This document shows positions 54,575 through 63,585 of a stretch of DNA of 64,000 nucleotides, piece by piece (the stretch's first letter is position 1; each line of letters opens with the position of its first letter). The stretch is from Streptomyces sp. NRRL B-1140 (lineage in GTDB: Bacteria > Actinomycetota > Actinomycetes > Streptomycetales > Streptomycetaceae). A model generated the notes under the pieces. The model did not search any database and was not told the DNA's origin. It worked only from the letters and a program-made list of their open reading frames with translations. The position numbers and the translations under genes were made by a program. The DNA is taken from NCBI RefSeq assembly GCF_001280065.1, contig NZ_LGEA01000058.1, forward strand, positions 1 to 64,000, given 5' to 3'.

Positions 54575-56065
54575 GTGCCACAGTCCATAGCCAAGCGCAG
54601 GGTCGGCCGAGCGGTCGGCGTGGCCATCGCCGTCGTCGCGGCCGTGACCACACCGGTGGCAGCCGCGCACGCGGCCCCCGCTGCCCCGTCCGTCGCCCAG
54701 AAGCTCCAGGACGACTTCAACGGCGACGGCTACCAGGACCTGGCCGTCGCCGCCTCGCGCGGCAAGGTCGACGGCCAGGCCCAGGCCGGGTACGTGGCCG
54801 TCGTGTACGGCTCGGCCAAGGGCCTCGACCTGACGCACAAGCAGGTCATCAGCCAGAACACCCCGGGCATACCCGGTGCCGCGGAGACCAACGACGACTA
54901 CGGCGACGGTCTCGCCGCGGGCGACCTGGACGGCGACAGCTATGCCGACCTGGTCGTGGGCGCCCCGGGCGAGACCGTCGGGGAGGTCGCCTACGCCGGT
55001 ACGCTCGCCGTGCTGTGGGGCGGGAAGCAGGGTCTGTCCGGCGGTACCGCCGTCGCCACCGGCACCGAGGAGGACCGGGTCGACCCCGAGACCCCGGCAC
55101 TCGGCGACTTCAACGGTGACGGACAGCTGGACCTCGCCACCGGCAACCGTCTGCTGTACGGGCCGTTCGACCGCACCAAGGGCGCCGCGAAGAGCCAAAC
55201 GCTCGCCCTCGAGTCCGAGTACTTCACGGACGACGTGGCCGCCGGGGACGTCGACCACGACGGCATCACGGACCTCGTCGCGCTCATCCACGACCGCAGC
55301 GACGACGACATGCACGACCCCGACTACAAGCACCGCCGGGCGGTCTTCCTGCGGGGCACCCGCGACGGCCTGAGCGCCCCCGCCCCGGTGAACAACCCCG
55401 ACGGCACCCGCATGCGCGGCGGCGAGAGCCTCGGCGTCGGGGACGTGGACAAGGACGGATACGCCGACCTCGTGATCGGCCGCCCGAACGACGGCTACGG
55501 CGAAGTCGACCTCGACGACCCGCTGCTGAAGGGCGGTCAGATCGGCGTGGTGCACGGATCGGCCCAGGGGCCCGACACCTCGCGGACGACGATCATCACG
55601 CAGGACACCCCGGGTGTGCCGGGAAGCCCGGAGTGGTCCGACGGTTTCGGCGGGAGCATCTCCGTCGGCGACGTCAACGCCGACGGCTACGCGGACGTCT
55701 CCACCGGCAGCGCGAGCGAGGACCTCGGGGAGGTGTACGCGGCCGGCCAGGTCACCCTCCTGCGCGGCGGCAAGAAGGGGCTTACCGGAGACGGCGCCTA
55801 CAGCATCAGCCAGAACACCGAGAACGTCCCGGGCACGGCGGAGCAGAACGACTTCTTCGGCGCAGACACCAACCTGCTCGACGTCAACGATGACGGCCGG
55901 GCCGAACTGTTCGCCGGCGCCACCGGCGAGAACCGGGACGGCGGGGTCTGGGCGTTCCCCAACCCGGTGAGCACTCCCACCGCGACGGGCTCGGTCAGCT
56001 TCGGCGCGGGCACCCTCGGCACGGTCCGGAGCGGCTCCTCGCTCGGCAGGGGTTTCGCTCACTGA
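54575..56065 (+). CDS. Secreted FG-GAP (integrin-alpha-like) beta-propeller protein
   Basis: 496 residues from GTG 54575. A Sec signal peptide is clear (KRRVGRAVGVAIAVVAAVTTPVAAAHA-A; cleavage about residue 33-35). The mature protein is a series of FG-GAP blades with calcium-binding DxDxDG-type loops: DFNGDGYQD, DLDGDSYAD, DFNGDGQLD, DVDHDGITD, DVDKDGYAD, DVNADGYAD and DVNDDGRAE, seven in all, enough for a closed seven-bladed propeller. Such proteins are extracellular and may bind ligands or carbohydrates; no catalytic domain is attached. No operon partner. The role is unknown. Confidence 0.9.
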   Translation: MPQSIAKRRVGRAVGVAIAVVAAVTTPVAAAHAAPAAPSVAQKLQDDFNGDGYQDLAVAASRGKVDGQAQAGYVAVVYGSAKGLDLTHKQVISQNTPGIPGAAETNDDYGDGLAAGDLDGDSYADLVVGAPGETVGEVAYAGTLAVLWGGKQGLSGGTAVATGTEEDRVDPETPALGDFNGDGQLDLATGNRLLYGPFDRTKGAAKSQTLALESEYFTDDVAAGDVDHDGITDLVALIHDRSDDDMHDPDYKHRRAVFLRGTRDGLSAPAPVNNPDGTRMRGGESLGVGDVDKDGYADLVIGRPNDGYGEVDLDDPLLKGGQIGVVHGSAQGPDTSRTTIITQDTPGVPGSPEWSDGFGGSISVGDVNADGYADVSTGSASEDLGEVYAAGQVTLLRGGKKGLTGDGAYSISQNTENVPGTAEQNDFFGADTNLLDVNDDGRAELFAGATGENRDGGVWAFPNPVSTPTATGSVSFGAGTLGTVRSGSSLGRGFAH

Positions 56066-56244
56066 CCCGTCGCTGATCACCTGTCAGACTCGCCCCGGCA
56101 ACGGCTTGTTCCGATGCTGGCGGCGAGTCTCCCTTTGTCTGCTTAGTTGTCATGTACGCGAACCCCGGCGTTCAGCGGGCGGACCGCCCGCGAGCGTGAA
56201 GCTTCCCCGTGTCCATGTGGCCAGCGAGGTAAGGGAGTCAGCCG

Positions 56245-57795
56245 ATGACCGGAGCAGCATCCCCCGACCGACGCCGCTTTCTGACCGCGGGTGCCGCCGT
56301 GCTCGGTGCGGCGGCCTCCGCCCAGCTGTGGCTCCCGGCCGCCGCCCGAGCCGCGGCGACGCCGTTGCCGGACGGTGTGTTCAGCCTCGGCGTCTCCTCG
56401 GGTGACCCGCTCCCGGACGGCATCGTGCTGTGGACCAGGCTCGCCCCGGACCCGCTGAACGGCGGTGGGATGCCCGACCGGGTGGTGCCGGTGGAGTGGC
56501 AGCTCGCGGAGGACCCCCGGTTCAGAAAGCTTGTACGGCGCGGCACCGCCCAGGCCCTGCCCGAGTACGGGCACAGCGTTCACGTGGACGTACGCGGGCT
56601 GCGTGCGGACCGTACGTACTGGTACCGCTTCCGCACCGACGGTCAGATCTCGCCCGTGGGCCGCACCCGTACCGCGCCCCACTCCCACAGTTCCCGCGGC
56701 TCCCTGCGGATGGCCCTCGCCTCCTGCCAGAACTGGCAGCACGGCTACTTCACGCCATACGCGGACATGCTGGAGCAGGACCCGGACGTCGTGGTGTTCG
56801 TCGGCGACTACATCTACGAGTCCACGCCCTCGGCGACGGCCCTGCGGCGGCACGAGGGCACCGGTGAGCCCTTCAGCCTCGTCCAGTACCGCAACCGGTA
56901 CGCCCAGTACCGCACCGACCCCGACCTCGCCGCGATGCACGCGAACGCGCCCTTCGTGGTGACCTTCGACGACCACGAGGTGGACAACGACTTCGCCGGT
57001 GAGATCCCGCAGGACCCGGACAAGCAGCCGCACGACGCGTTCGTGGCACGGCTGACGGCTGCGTACCAGGCGTTCTACGAGCACATGCCGGTCCGTGCCA
57101 CCGCCGTCCCGGACGGACCGCACATCCGGATGTACCGCCGCCTGGAGTTCGGCCGGCTGGCACGGCTCAACGTCCTGGACACTCGTCAGTACCGCAGCGA
57201 CCAGGCCACCAGCCAGGAAGGCGCCCAGGACCCCTCGCTGACCATGCTCGGCGCGCGGCAGAAGCAGTGGCTGCTGAACGGGCTGCAGGACTCGCCCGCC
57301 CGCTGGAACCTCATCGCCTCCCAGATCATGATGGCCGAGACGGACCTCAAGGCCGGCGAGGGCAAGCTCTGGTTCTACGACGCCTGGGACGGCTACCAGG
57401 CCGAACGCAACGCGTTCCTGGAGGAGTTCCGGCAGGTCCGCAACCCCGTGGTGCTCTCCGGGGACCGGCACCTGACGATGATCAGCGACCTCAAGGAGGA
57501 CTACACCGACCCGGACTCGGAGGTCGTCGGCGCCGAGTTCGTCGGCACCTCCATCTCCAGCAGCGGTGACCAGGACCAGGAGGCCTTCCGCAAGGAGTGG
57601 GACCCGAGGCGCCCGGACAACCCGCACTGGAAGCTGCTCGACGCCCACCGCGGCTACCACCTCTTCGACGTCCGCCGCGACGGCATCGACGCCCAGGTCA
57701 GGGTGGTCGACACGGTGCGGCGGCCCACCGCGACGCCCAGCACGCTGGCCCGGCTGAGGGTCGAGGCGGGCCGGCCCGGCGTCGAGGTCGTCTGA
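56245..57795 (+). CDS. phoD: Alkaline phosphatase PhoD, Tat-exported
   Basis: 516 residues from ATG 56245, with AAGGGAG upstream. The N-terminus has a twin-arginine signal, PDRRRFLTAG followed by a hydrophobic Ala/Leu stretch; the cleavage site is near AARAAA. The PhoD N-terminal domain (FSLGVSSGDPLPDGIVLWTRLAPDP) is followed by the metallophosphoesterase core (MALASCQNWQHGYF, VVFVGDYIYES, TFDDHEVDNDFAG, LSGDRHLTM). PhoD enzymes use Fe/Ca to hydrolyse phosphomono- and diesters and can degrade teichoic acids. Its neighbours make teichoic acid, which fits phosphate recycling. I could not identify a convincing PHO box upstream. Confidence 0.92.
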   Translation: MTGAASPDRRRFLTAGAAVLGAAASAQLWLPAAARAAATPLPDGVFSLGVSSGDPLPDGIVLWTRLAPDPLNGGGMPDRVVPVEWQLAEDPRFRKLVRRGTAQALPEYGHSVHVDVRGLRADRTYWYRFRTDGQISPVGRTRTAPHSHSSRGSLRMALASCQNWQHGYFTPYADMLEQDPDVVVFVGDYIYESTPSATALRRHEGTGEPFSLVQYRNRYAQYRTDPDLAAMHANAPFVVTFDDHEVDNDFAGEIPQDPDKQPHDAFVARLTAAYQAFYEHMPVRATAVPDGPHIRMYRRLEFGRLARLNVLDTRQYRSDQATSQEGAQDPSLTMLGARQKQWLLNGLQDSPARWNLIASQIMMAETDLKAGEGKLWFYDAWDGYQAERNAFLEEFRQVRNPVVLSGDRHLTMISDLKEDYTDPDSEVVGAEFVGTSISSSGDQDQEAFRKEWDPRRPDNPHWKLLDAHRGYHLFDVRRDGIDAQVRVVDTVRRPTATPSTLARLRVEAGRPGVEVV

Positions 57796-57813
57796 CCCGG
57801 TCCGCGAGCGAGT

Positions 57814-57843
57814 GAGCCCGGTACTCTCGTGAGTCCCGGGCTC
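57814..57843 (+). terminator. phoD terminator
   Basis: GAGCCCGG (57814-57821) pairs with CCGGGCTC (57836-57843), with an inner ACTC/GAGT after one mismatch and loop TCGT, followed by TTC. It begins 18 nt after the phoD stop. Confidence 0.7.
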
Positions 57844-58365
57844 TTCGCCGTACGGGGCGGACGGAAGGCCGAGAAGTCCGGCCCGGGTTTGCGGCGTATT
57901 GCTGCCGCCGAGACCGAAATGCTGCGGAATCGCAACCAGGAATTCCCTGCCATTGGGCTGACGGGAGAGCCGTATTCGCGGCCCGCCGTCATGAAGAACA
58001 CGTGCAGCCGTGTGTACCGGGAAGTGGGGATCCGCGCACCTGGACCCACGTCCCCGGCCCCGCGGACGGCGGGCGCGGTACGCGGGGCGTCCCCAAAGGG
58101 CGTACCGTGCACTGGACATCGTCCGAGGAACCCGTGAAGGTGCCCCCGGTCACCGCTGTCCCGTGCGGCTCCGCGGCCCCTGAGCTTCTGTGCAGTTACT
58201 CACAGCGCAATTCACCGGGGCTCGCGCAACCGTCCGCAATCACCAGTGCCGTCAGGTGAATGAGAGGTGGCGCGCACATATGCGGTGGAGGGCGCTCACC
58301 TTGCATCGCGGTAACCACAAGTGGGACCATTTCCGGGTTCCCTGTCGCCCCAAGGTAGGTCACCT
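57844..58365. other. 520-bp gene-poor region upstream of the CDP-ribitol gene
   Basis: Mixed composition with several AT-richer patches, for example around 57895-58010 and 58185-58245. A plus-strand frame starting 57829 has no Streptomyces-like codon pattern. It probably carries the promoter and a long leader of the teichoic-acid genes; no repeat, tRNA or clear riboswitch was found. Confidence 0.45.
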
Positions 58366-59862
58366 GTGTCCCAGCACATAGCCAAGCCCCGTACCACCGC
58401 AGTGATCCTGGCCGGTGGCACCGGTCAGCGCGTGGGTCTGTCGATCCCCAAGCAGCTGCTGAAGATCGCCGGCAAGGCAGTCATCGAGCACACGCTGACC
58501 ACCTTCGAGAACGCCGACTCGATCGACGACATCATCGTGCTGATGGCGCCGGGTTACGTGCCCGACATCGAGAAGATCGTCGCGAAGGCCGGATTCAAGA
58601 AGGTCTCGAAGGTCATCGAGGGCGGCTCCACGCGGAACGAGACCACCGAGCGTGCCATCGCCGCGCTGGGCGAGGGCCTGGCCGAGGGCGAGGACGCCAA
58701 CGTCCTCTTCCACGACGCCGTGCGCCCCCTGCTCTCGCAGCGCGTCATCGACGACTGCGTCGTCGCGCTGGAGCGCTACCAGGCCGTCGACGTGGCCATC
58801 CCGTCCGCGGACACCATCATCGTCACGCGCACGCACGGCGAGGACGGCGAGTTCATCACCGAGATCCCGGACCGCTCCCGGCTGCGCCGCGGCCAGACGC
58901 CGCAGGCGTTCAAGCTGTCCACGATCAAGCGGGCCTACGAGGTCGCCGCCGGCGACCCCAACTTCCAGGCCACCGACGACTGCTCCGTCGTGCTCAAGTA
59001 CCTGCCGGACGTGCCGATCCACGTCGTCGCGGGTGACGAGTACAACATGAAGGTCACCCAGCCCGTCGACGTCTTCATCGCCGACAAGCTCTTCCAGCTG
59101 GCCTCCACGGCCGCGCCCGAGCAGGTCTCCGAGGAGGCCTACCGCGAGCTCCTCACCGGCAAGACCGTGGTCGTCTTCGGCGGCAGCTACGGCATCGGCA
59201 AGGACATCGCCGAGCTCGCCGAGTCCTACGGCGCCAAGGTCTACGCCCTCGGCCGCTCCACCACCGGCACCCACGTGGAGAACCCGGAGGAGGTCGACGA
59301 CGCCCTGTCCAAGGCGTACGCCGAGACCGGCCGCATCGACTACGTGGTCAACACCGCCGGCGTGCTGCGCATAGGCAAGCTCGCCGAGACCGACAACGCC
59401 ACCATCGAGGAGGCGCTGAAGGTCAACTACCTGGCACCGGTGCAGATCGCCCGCTCGTCGTACAAGTACCTCTCCGAGACCAAGGGCCAGTTGCTGCTCT
59501 ACACCTCCAGCAGCTACACCCGGGGCCGCGCCGAGTACAGCCTGTACTCCTCCACCAAGGCCGCCATGGTGAACCTCACCCAGGCCCTGTCCGACGAGTG
59601 GGCCGGCGACGGCGTCCGTGTCAACTGCATCAACCCCGAGCGCACCGCCACCCCCATGCGCACCAAGGCCTTCGGCCAGGAGCCCTCCGGGTCCCTGCTG
59701 TCCTCCGAGGCCGTGGCCCGCACCTCCCTCGACGTGCTGCTCTCCGAGCTCACCGGCCACGTCATCGACGTCCGCCAGCAGGACCCGACGGCCGGCGCGG
59801 CCCGGGCCTCCGGCTTCGAGCAGGCCCTGGCCACGGTGCTGGACCGGCAGGACGGCGTGTAA
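58366..59862 (+). CDS. Bifunctional cytidylyltransferase / SDR reductase, CDP-ribitol synthase type (TarIJ/Bcs1-like)
   Basis: 498 residues from GTG 58366, with AAGGTAGG upstream. The N-terminal half (1-~245) is an IspD/TarI-type nucleotidyltransferase: AVILAGGTGQRVGLSIPKQLLKI, GGSTRNETTERA, HDAVRPLL, TPQAFK. The C-terminal half (about 260-498) is a short-chain dehydrogenase: VVVFGGSYGIGKDIAEL, VNTAGVL and the catalytic Y394-x3-K398. In Bcs1-type fusions the reductase makes ribitol-5-P from ribulose-5-P and the transferase adds CMP, giving CDP-ribitol for teichoic or capsular polymers. The exact polyol is inferred from architecture. Followed after 174 nt by a TagF-like polymerase. Confidence 0.85.
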   Translation: MSQHIAKPRTTAVILAGGTGQRVGLSIPKQLLKIAGKAVIEHTLTTFENADSIDDIIVLMAPGYVPDIEKIVAKAGFKKVSKVIEGGSTRNETTERAIAALGEGLAEGEDANVLFHDAVRPLLSQRVIDDCVVALERYQAVDVAIPSADTIIVTRTHGEDGEFITEIPDRSRLRRGQTPQAFKLSTIKRAYEVAAGDPNFQATDDCSVVLKYLPDVPIHVVAGDEYNMKVTQPVDVFIADKLFQLASTAAPEQVSEEAYRELLTGKTVVVFGGSYGIGKDIAELAESYGAKVYALGRSTTGTHVENPEEVDDALSKAYAETGRIDYVVNTAGVLRIGKLAETDNATIEEALKVNYLAPVQIARSSYKYLSETKGQLLLYTSSSYTRGRAEYSLYSSTKAAMVNLTQALSDEWAGDGVRVNCINPERTATPMRTKAFGQEPSGSLLSSEAVARTSLDVLLSELTGHVIDVRQQDPTAGAARASGFEQALATVLDRQDGV

Positions 59863-60036
59863 TAATTGGCGCCAAATAGACTTCAGTAATTCAGGCCTCT
59901 GCGCCCTCCTGCCAACGGGTTTCCGTGTACAGGGGGTTTCGCAGGGGCCTGAATCCATACCGTCTCGCGAATATTCACAGACCAGCCGCATTCTCGAACC
60001 ACGACCGGCACACCCCTCCCAAGAGCAGGTTTATCC

Positions 60037-62151
60037 GTGATATCCACCGCTATTCGCGTCGCCCGGGTGGGCAGCGCGGCCCAGCTGGCCGCGGCGGTCC
60101 TCATGGTGGCGGGCTTCCCCGCCCTCATGCTGGCCGCGCTCGTCCCGAGCGTTCCCGCCTTCGCGGCAGCGGCCGCCGTGACGTACCTGGCGGACCACTA
60201 TCTGCACCGCAAGGGCAGCTACCTGATCAACCGCCTCGGCAAGGTGCGGGCCGGCCTGTCGATCCGCTTCCTGATACGGCAGCTGCTGCTCGTCCTGCTC
60301 CTGGCCAGGCTGTCCCTCGCGGACAACCTGATCTACTACGGGGCGATCGCCTGCTTCATCGCCTTCTACGGCCTGCAGGCCCCGCACGGCGCGCTGGTCC
60401 AGCTGATCCGCAACCGCCGCCGCATGCCGGTCGCCACCCGCAACGTCGACCTGGCCTCCCGCATCCGCATCCCGGACGCCCCGCCGCGCAAGCTGCTGCA
60501 CCGCTCCGCCGAGAAGATGCTCCACCTCGACCTCGCGGCCGTCGTCGGCGTCCTGCTCGCCGCCCAGGTGAAGTCGTCCCTGGTCGGCTTCATCGGCATC
60601 GGCGTCACGGTGGCCCTGGCCACCCTGTACGTCCTGGCGCTCGTGCCGTTCGTGCGCGGCCGGAAGATCCCGCCGAAGGCCGAGATCGTCCTGGCCGCCG
60701 TCGACGACTGGCTGGCCGAGTACAAGCCGGAGACGGTGCTGTACTTCTCCGGTTCCAAGGACTCCGCCTACCAGGTCAACATGTGGCTCGACACCATGGA
60801 GAAGCTGGAGTCCAAGCCGCTGATCATCCTGCGTGAGCGGGCCATCCTGAACAACCTGGCGCCCACCACGGTCCCCGTCATCTGCGTGCCCGGAGGGGTG
60901 CACCTGATGAACATGGACCTGTCCACGGTGCGCGTCGCGCTCTACGCGGCCAACGTCGGCAAGAACATCCACATGCTGCGCGTGCCCACCATCAAGCACG
61001 TCTTCATCGGCCACGGCGACAGCGACAAGCTCGCCAGCGTCAACCCGTACAGCAAGGTCTACGACGAGGTGTGGACGGCCGGCCGCGCGGGCCGCGACCG
61101 CTACGCCATCGCCGACGTCGGTGTCCGCGACGACGACATCGTCGAGGTCGGCCGCCCGCAGCTCGCCCCGATCCAGACCTGGCAGGGCGTGCCCGAGGGC
61201 CGCATCCCCACGGTGCTGTACGCCCCCACCTGGGAGGGCTGGGACGGCAACCCGGGCAACACCTCGGTCGTGCTGGCCGGCGAGAACATCGTGAAGAAGC
61301 TGGTCGCGGCCGATCCGCCGGTCCGCGTCCTGTACAAGCCGCACCCGTTCACCGGCAACGTCAGCAAGGAGGCCGGCGCCGCGCACAAGCGGATCACCGC
61401 GCTGGTGCAGAAGGCCGCCGCCGAGCGCGCCATGGACAGCCGGTTCATCGCCGACACCGCCGCCCAGGCACAGGCCAAGGCCGAGCTGGACCGGATCCAG
61501 GCCCGGCTCGCGCAGCTGTCCGGTTCCGGCGGGGACCGCGGCGACGAGGCCGTGGCCACCCGTGACGGGCTGGTCGACGTCGCCCGGCACGAGGAGGTCG
61601 CCCGGCTGCGCGCCGAGTGGAACGACGCCTACTGGCGCTCCTTCCCGTCCTGGGAACACCGCGTCATCACGGGCGCCGAACCGCGGCTGTACGACTGCTT
61701 CAACGTCTCCGACGCGATGGTCTCCGACATCTCCAGCGTGGTCTCCGACTTCATCGCGAGCGGCAAGCCGTACGCGGTCACGGACTCCGCCGGGGTGGGC
61801 GTCGAGGAGTTCAAGCGGAACAACACGGCGGTGCGTGCCGCGGTGATCCTTTCCAACAGCGCCGACGAGCTGGGCGAGCTGCTCGGCGCGGTCCGCGTCC
61901 CGGACGCCGACCCGCTGGCCGAGGACCGCAAGGAGCTCAAGCAGTACCTGCTGGGCCCGGACGAGCCGAGCTCGCTGGAGCAGTTCAACACCGCCGTCGC
62001 GAACCTCGCCCTCAAGGCCGAGACGCGCAACGTCGGCCAGCAGTCACGGGACGCGGCCGCCCTCGCGGAGACCGAGGCCGAGCTGGCCAACGCCGTGCCC
62101 GGGCAGCGGGTGTCCGCCCCCGGTGAGACGGACGGTGTCGGCACGGCCTGA
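60037..62151 (+). CDS. TagF/TarL-like polyol-phosphate polymerase with N-terminal membrane domain
   Basis: 704 residues from GTG 60037. The N-terminal ~215 residues contain about six hydrophobic helices, an addition absent from the classic soluble TagF. The rest is a glycerol/ribitol-phosphotransferase: IGHGDSDK (H326), LYAPTWEGW, YKPHP (H436) and SDAMVSDISSVVSDFIASGKPYAV. These two His-containing motifs form the TagF active site. It adds glycerol- or ribitol-phosphate from the CDP donor to the wall teichoic-acid chain at the cytosolic membrane face. Long inserted helical segment at about 450-535. Ends at a strong terminator. Confidence 0.88.
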   Translation: MISTAIRVARVGSAAQLAAAVLMVAGFPALMLAALVPSVPAFAAAAAVTYLADHYLHRKGSYLINRLGKVRAGLSIRFLIRQLLLVLLLARLSLADNLIYYGAIACFIAFYGLQAPHGALVQLIRNRRRMPVATRNVDLASRIRIPDAPPRKLLHRSAEKMLHLDLAAVVGVLLAAQVKSSLVGFIGIGVTVALATLYVLALVPFVRGRKIPPKAEIVLAAVDDWLAEYKPETVLYFSGSKDSAYQVNMWLDTMEKLESKPLIILRERAILNNLAPTTVPVICVPGGVHLMNMDLSTVRVALYAANVGKNIHMLRVPTIKHVFIGHGDSDKLASVNPYSKVYDEVWTAGRAGRDRYAIADVGVRDDDIVEVGRPQLAPIQTWQGVPEGRIPTVLYAPTWEGWDGNPGNTSVVLAGENIVKKLVAADPPVRVLYKPHPFTGNVSKEAGAAHKRITALVQKAAAERAMDSRFIADTAAQAQAKAELDRIQARLAQLSGSGGDRGDEAVATRDGLVDVARHEEVARLRAEWNDAYWRSFPSWEHRVITGAEPRLYDCFNVSDAMVSDISSVVSDFIASGKPYAVTDSAGVGVEEFKRNNTAVRAAVILSNSADELGELLGAVRVPDADPLAEDRKELKQYLLGPDEPSSLEQFNTAVANLALKAETRNVGQQSRDAAALAETEAELANAVPGQRVSAPGETDGVGTA

Positions 62152-62169
62152 ACTGCCGCCGCTGACTGA

Positions 62170-62210
62170 AGAGTTCGGCCCCGAGGAGAAACTCCTCGGG
62201 GCCGAACTCT
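62170..62210 (+). terminator. Strong Rho-independent terminator after the TagF-like gene
   Basis: 19-bp perfect stem (62170-62188 with 62192-62210), loop AAA, followed by TTCTCTTTCC, one of the best canonical terminators in the window. Confidence 0.95.
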
Positions 62211-62267
62211 TTCTCTTTCCCGGACCTGTCGGATCACTGTGTGACGTGTCCCACTAAGACCCGTGTG

Positions 62268-62287
62268 CGAGGCAACCGCTTGCCTCG
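62268..62287 (+). promoter_or_regulatory. Inverted repeat upstream of the glycosyltransferase gene
   Basis: CGAGGCAA (62268-62275) and TTGCCTCG (62280-62287) pair around CCGC, 67 bp before the start at 62355. It could be an operator or leader hairpin. Confidence 0.5.
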
Positions 62288-62354
62288 ATCACCCGTCTAT
62301 CAAGTAGCGAATGAGGCGATACGAGGGGGAATGTCCAGATGACTAGGGGGAAAC

Positions 62355-63563
62355 GTGACCGTGACGCAGCCTGATGTGAGTGTGATCATCGGTGCGTACG
62401 AAGCGATGCCGTATCTGATCGAGTGCCTCTCGTCCGTCGAGGCACAGACCATCGATCCGACACGCGTCGAGGTCATCGCGGTGGACGACGGCTCGACGGA
62501 CGGGACAGGTGAGTACCTGGAGGAGTTCGCCGAGCGGGCTCCCATGCACGTGCTGGTGATCCGGCAGGAGAACTCCGGCGGCCCCAGCGGCCCGCGCAAC
62601 GTCGGTCTGGGAAAGGCCACCGGACGCTACGTCTTCTTTCTCGACGCCGACGACCGGCTCGGCCCCGAGGCCCTGGAGCGGATGGTCGCCATGGCCGACC
62701 GGGCCGGCACGGACGTCGTGCTCGGCAAGGTCGAGGGCGTCAACCGCTCGGCCCCGAAGTCCATGTGGGGCAGGACGGTGGAACGGACGGACGTCTTCTC
62801 CTCCAACATCAAGTTCACCCTCAGTGCGCAGAAGCTCTTCCGCCGCGCACTGCTGGACCGGCACGGCATGCGCTTCGACGAATCGCTGTTCACCGGCGAG
62901 GACGCGCTGTTCACCATGGAGGCGTATCTGCGGGCGGACGGCGTCTCCGTGGTCGCCGACCACACCTGCTACTACCTGGTGGGCCGTGACGACGGCAAGC
63001 ACGTGACCAAGAGCGGCGGTTACACACTGCGCTTCGACTCCGCGCGGGCTCTGATGAACCTCATCGCCGAGCTCGTCCCCGCGGGCGGCCGGCGCGACCA
63101 GCTGATGGTCCGGCCCTTCCTCGTCACGCTGCTGCCGCAGTTCGGGCCGAAGTACCTGACGGACAGCGAGGAGATCCGCCGGCACAAGTTCGAGCTCGCC
63201 AAGCCGCTGATGGACACCTACTGGACCGAGGGCGTCGCCCACCGCCTCAAGGTGCACGAGCGGCTGCGGCTGCACCTGGTCGCCGAGCAGCGGCCCGAAC
63301 TGCTTCTGGACGTGGTGAAGTTCGTCAAGAGCAAGAAGCAGGCGGCGGCCCTCCTCGAGAGGAAGGGCCGCCGTGTGTACCTGGCCTACCCGCACTTCCG
63401 GGACCGCGCCGCCGGAGTCCCCGACTCGGTCTACCGCGCCGAGCCCCGTGAGGCCCGCGCCTTCCCGGGGTACCGCGAAGGCGGCGTCGACACGTTCATG
63501 CGGCGCGCCGTGCGCAAGGCCCGACGCGTGCTGACATCCCGGGAGATGCGCCACGCGGCGTGA
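62355..63563 (+). CDS. Family 2 glycosyltransferase
   Basis: 402 residues from GTG 62355, behind GGGGG. GT-A fold: VSVIIGAYEAMPYLIECLSSVEAQT, EVIAVDDGSTDGTGEYLEEFA, SGGPSGPRNVGLGKATGRYVFFLDADDRLG (with the DxD) and, later, DESLFTGEDALFTMEAY (likely the catalytic-base region). The C-terminal ~170 residues are helical and basic, with no transmembrane helix. It is expected to glycosylate the teichoic-acid chain or its linkage unit on the cytosolic face; the donor and acceptor are not readable. It lies between two TagF-like genes. Confidence 0.85.
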   Translation: MTVTQPDVSVIIGAYEAMPYLIECLSSVEAQTIDPTRVEVIAVDDGSTDGTGEYLEEFAERAPMHVLVIRQENSGGPSGPRNVGLGKATGRYVFFLDADDRLGPEALERMVAMADRAGTDVVLGKVEGVNRSAPKSMWGRTVERTDVFSSNIKFTLSAQKLFRRALLDRHGMRFDESLFTGEDALFTMEAYLRADGVSVVADHTCYYLVGRDDGKHVTKSGGYTLRFDSARALMNLIAELVPAGGRRDQLMVRPFLVTLLPQFGPKYLTDSEEIRRHKFELAKPLMDTYWTEGVAHRLKVHERLRLHLVAEQRPELLLDVVKFVKSKKQAAALLERKGRRVYLAYPHFRDRAAGVPDSVYRAEPREARAFPGYREGGVDTFMRRAVRKARRVLTSREMRHAA

Positions 63564-63585
63564 CCGAGGCGGGGGTGTCCGGTGC

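Noticed and set aside
56066..56244. PHO box upstream of phoD
   Set aside because: Single GTTC-like words occur, but no clear 11-bp direct repeat of the PhoP-box type was found.
57829..58137. 102-codon frame downstream of phoD
   Set aside because: Starts within the phoD terminator hairpin and has no codon bias.
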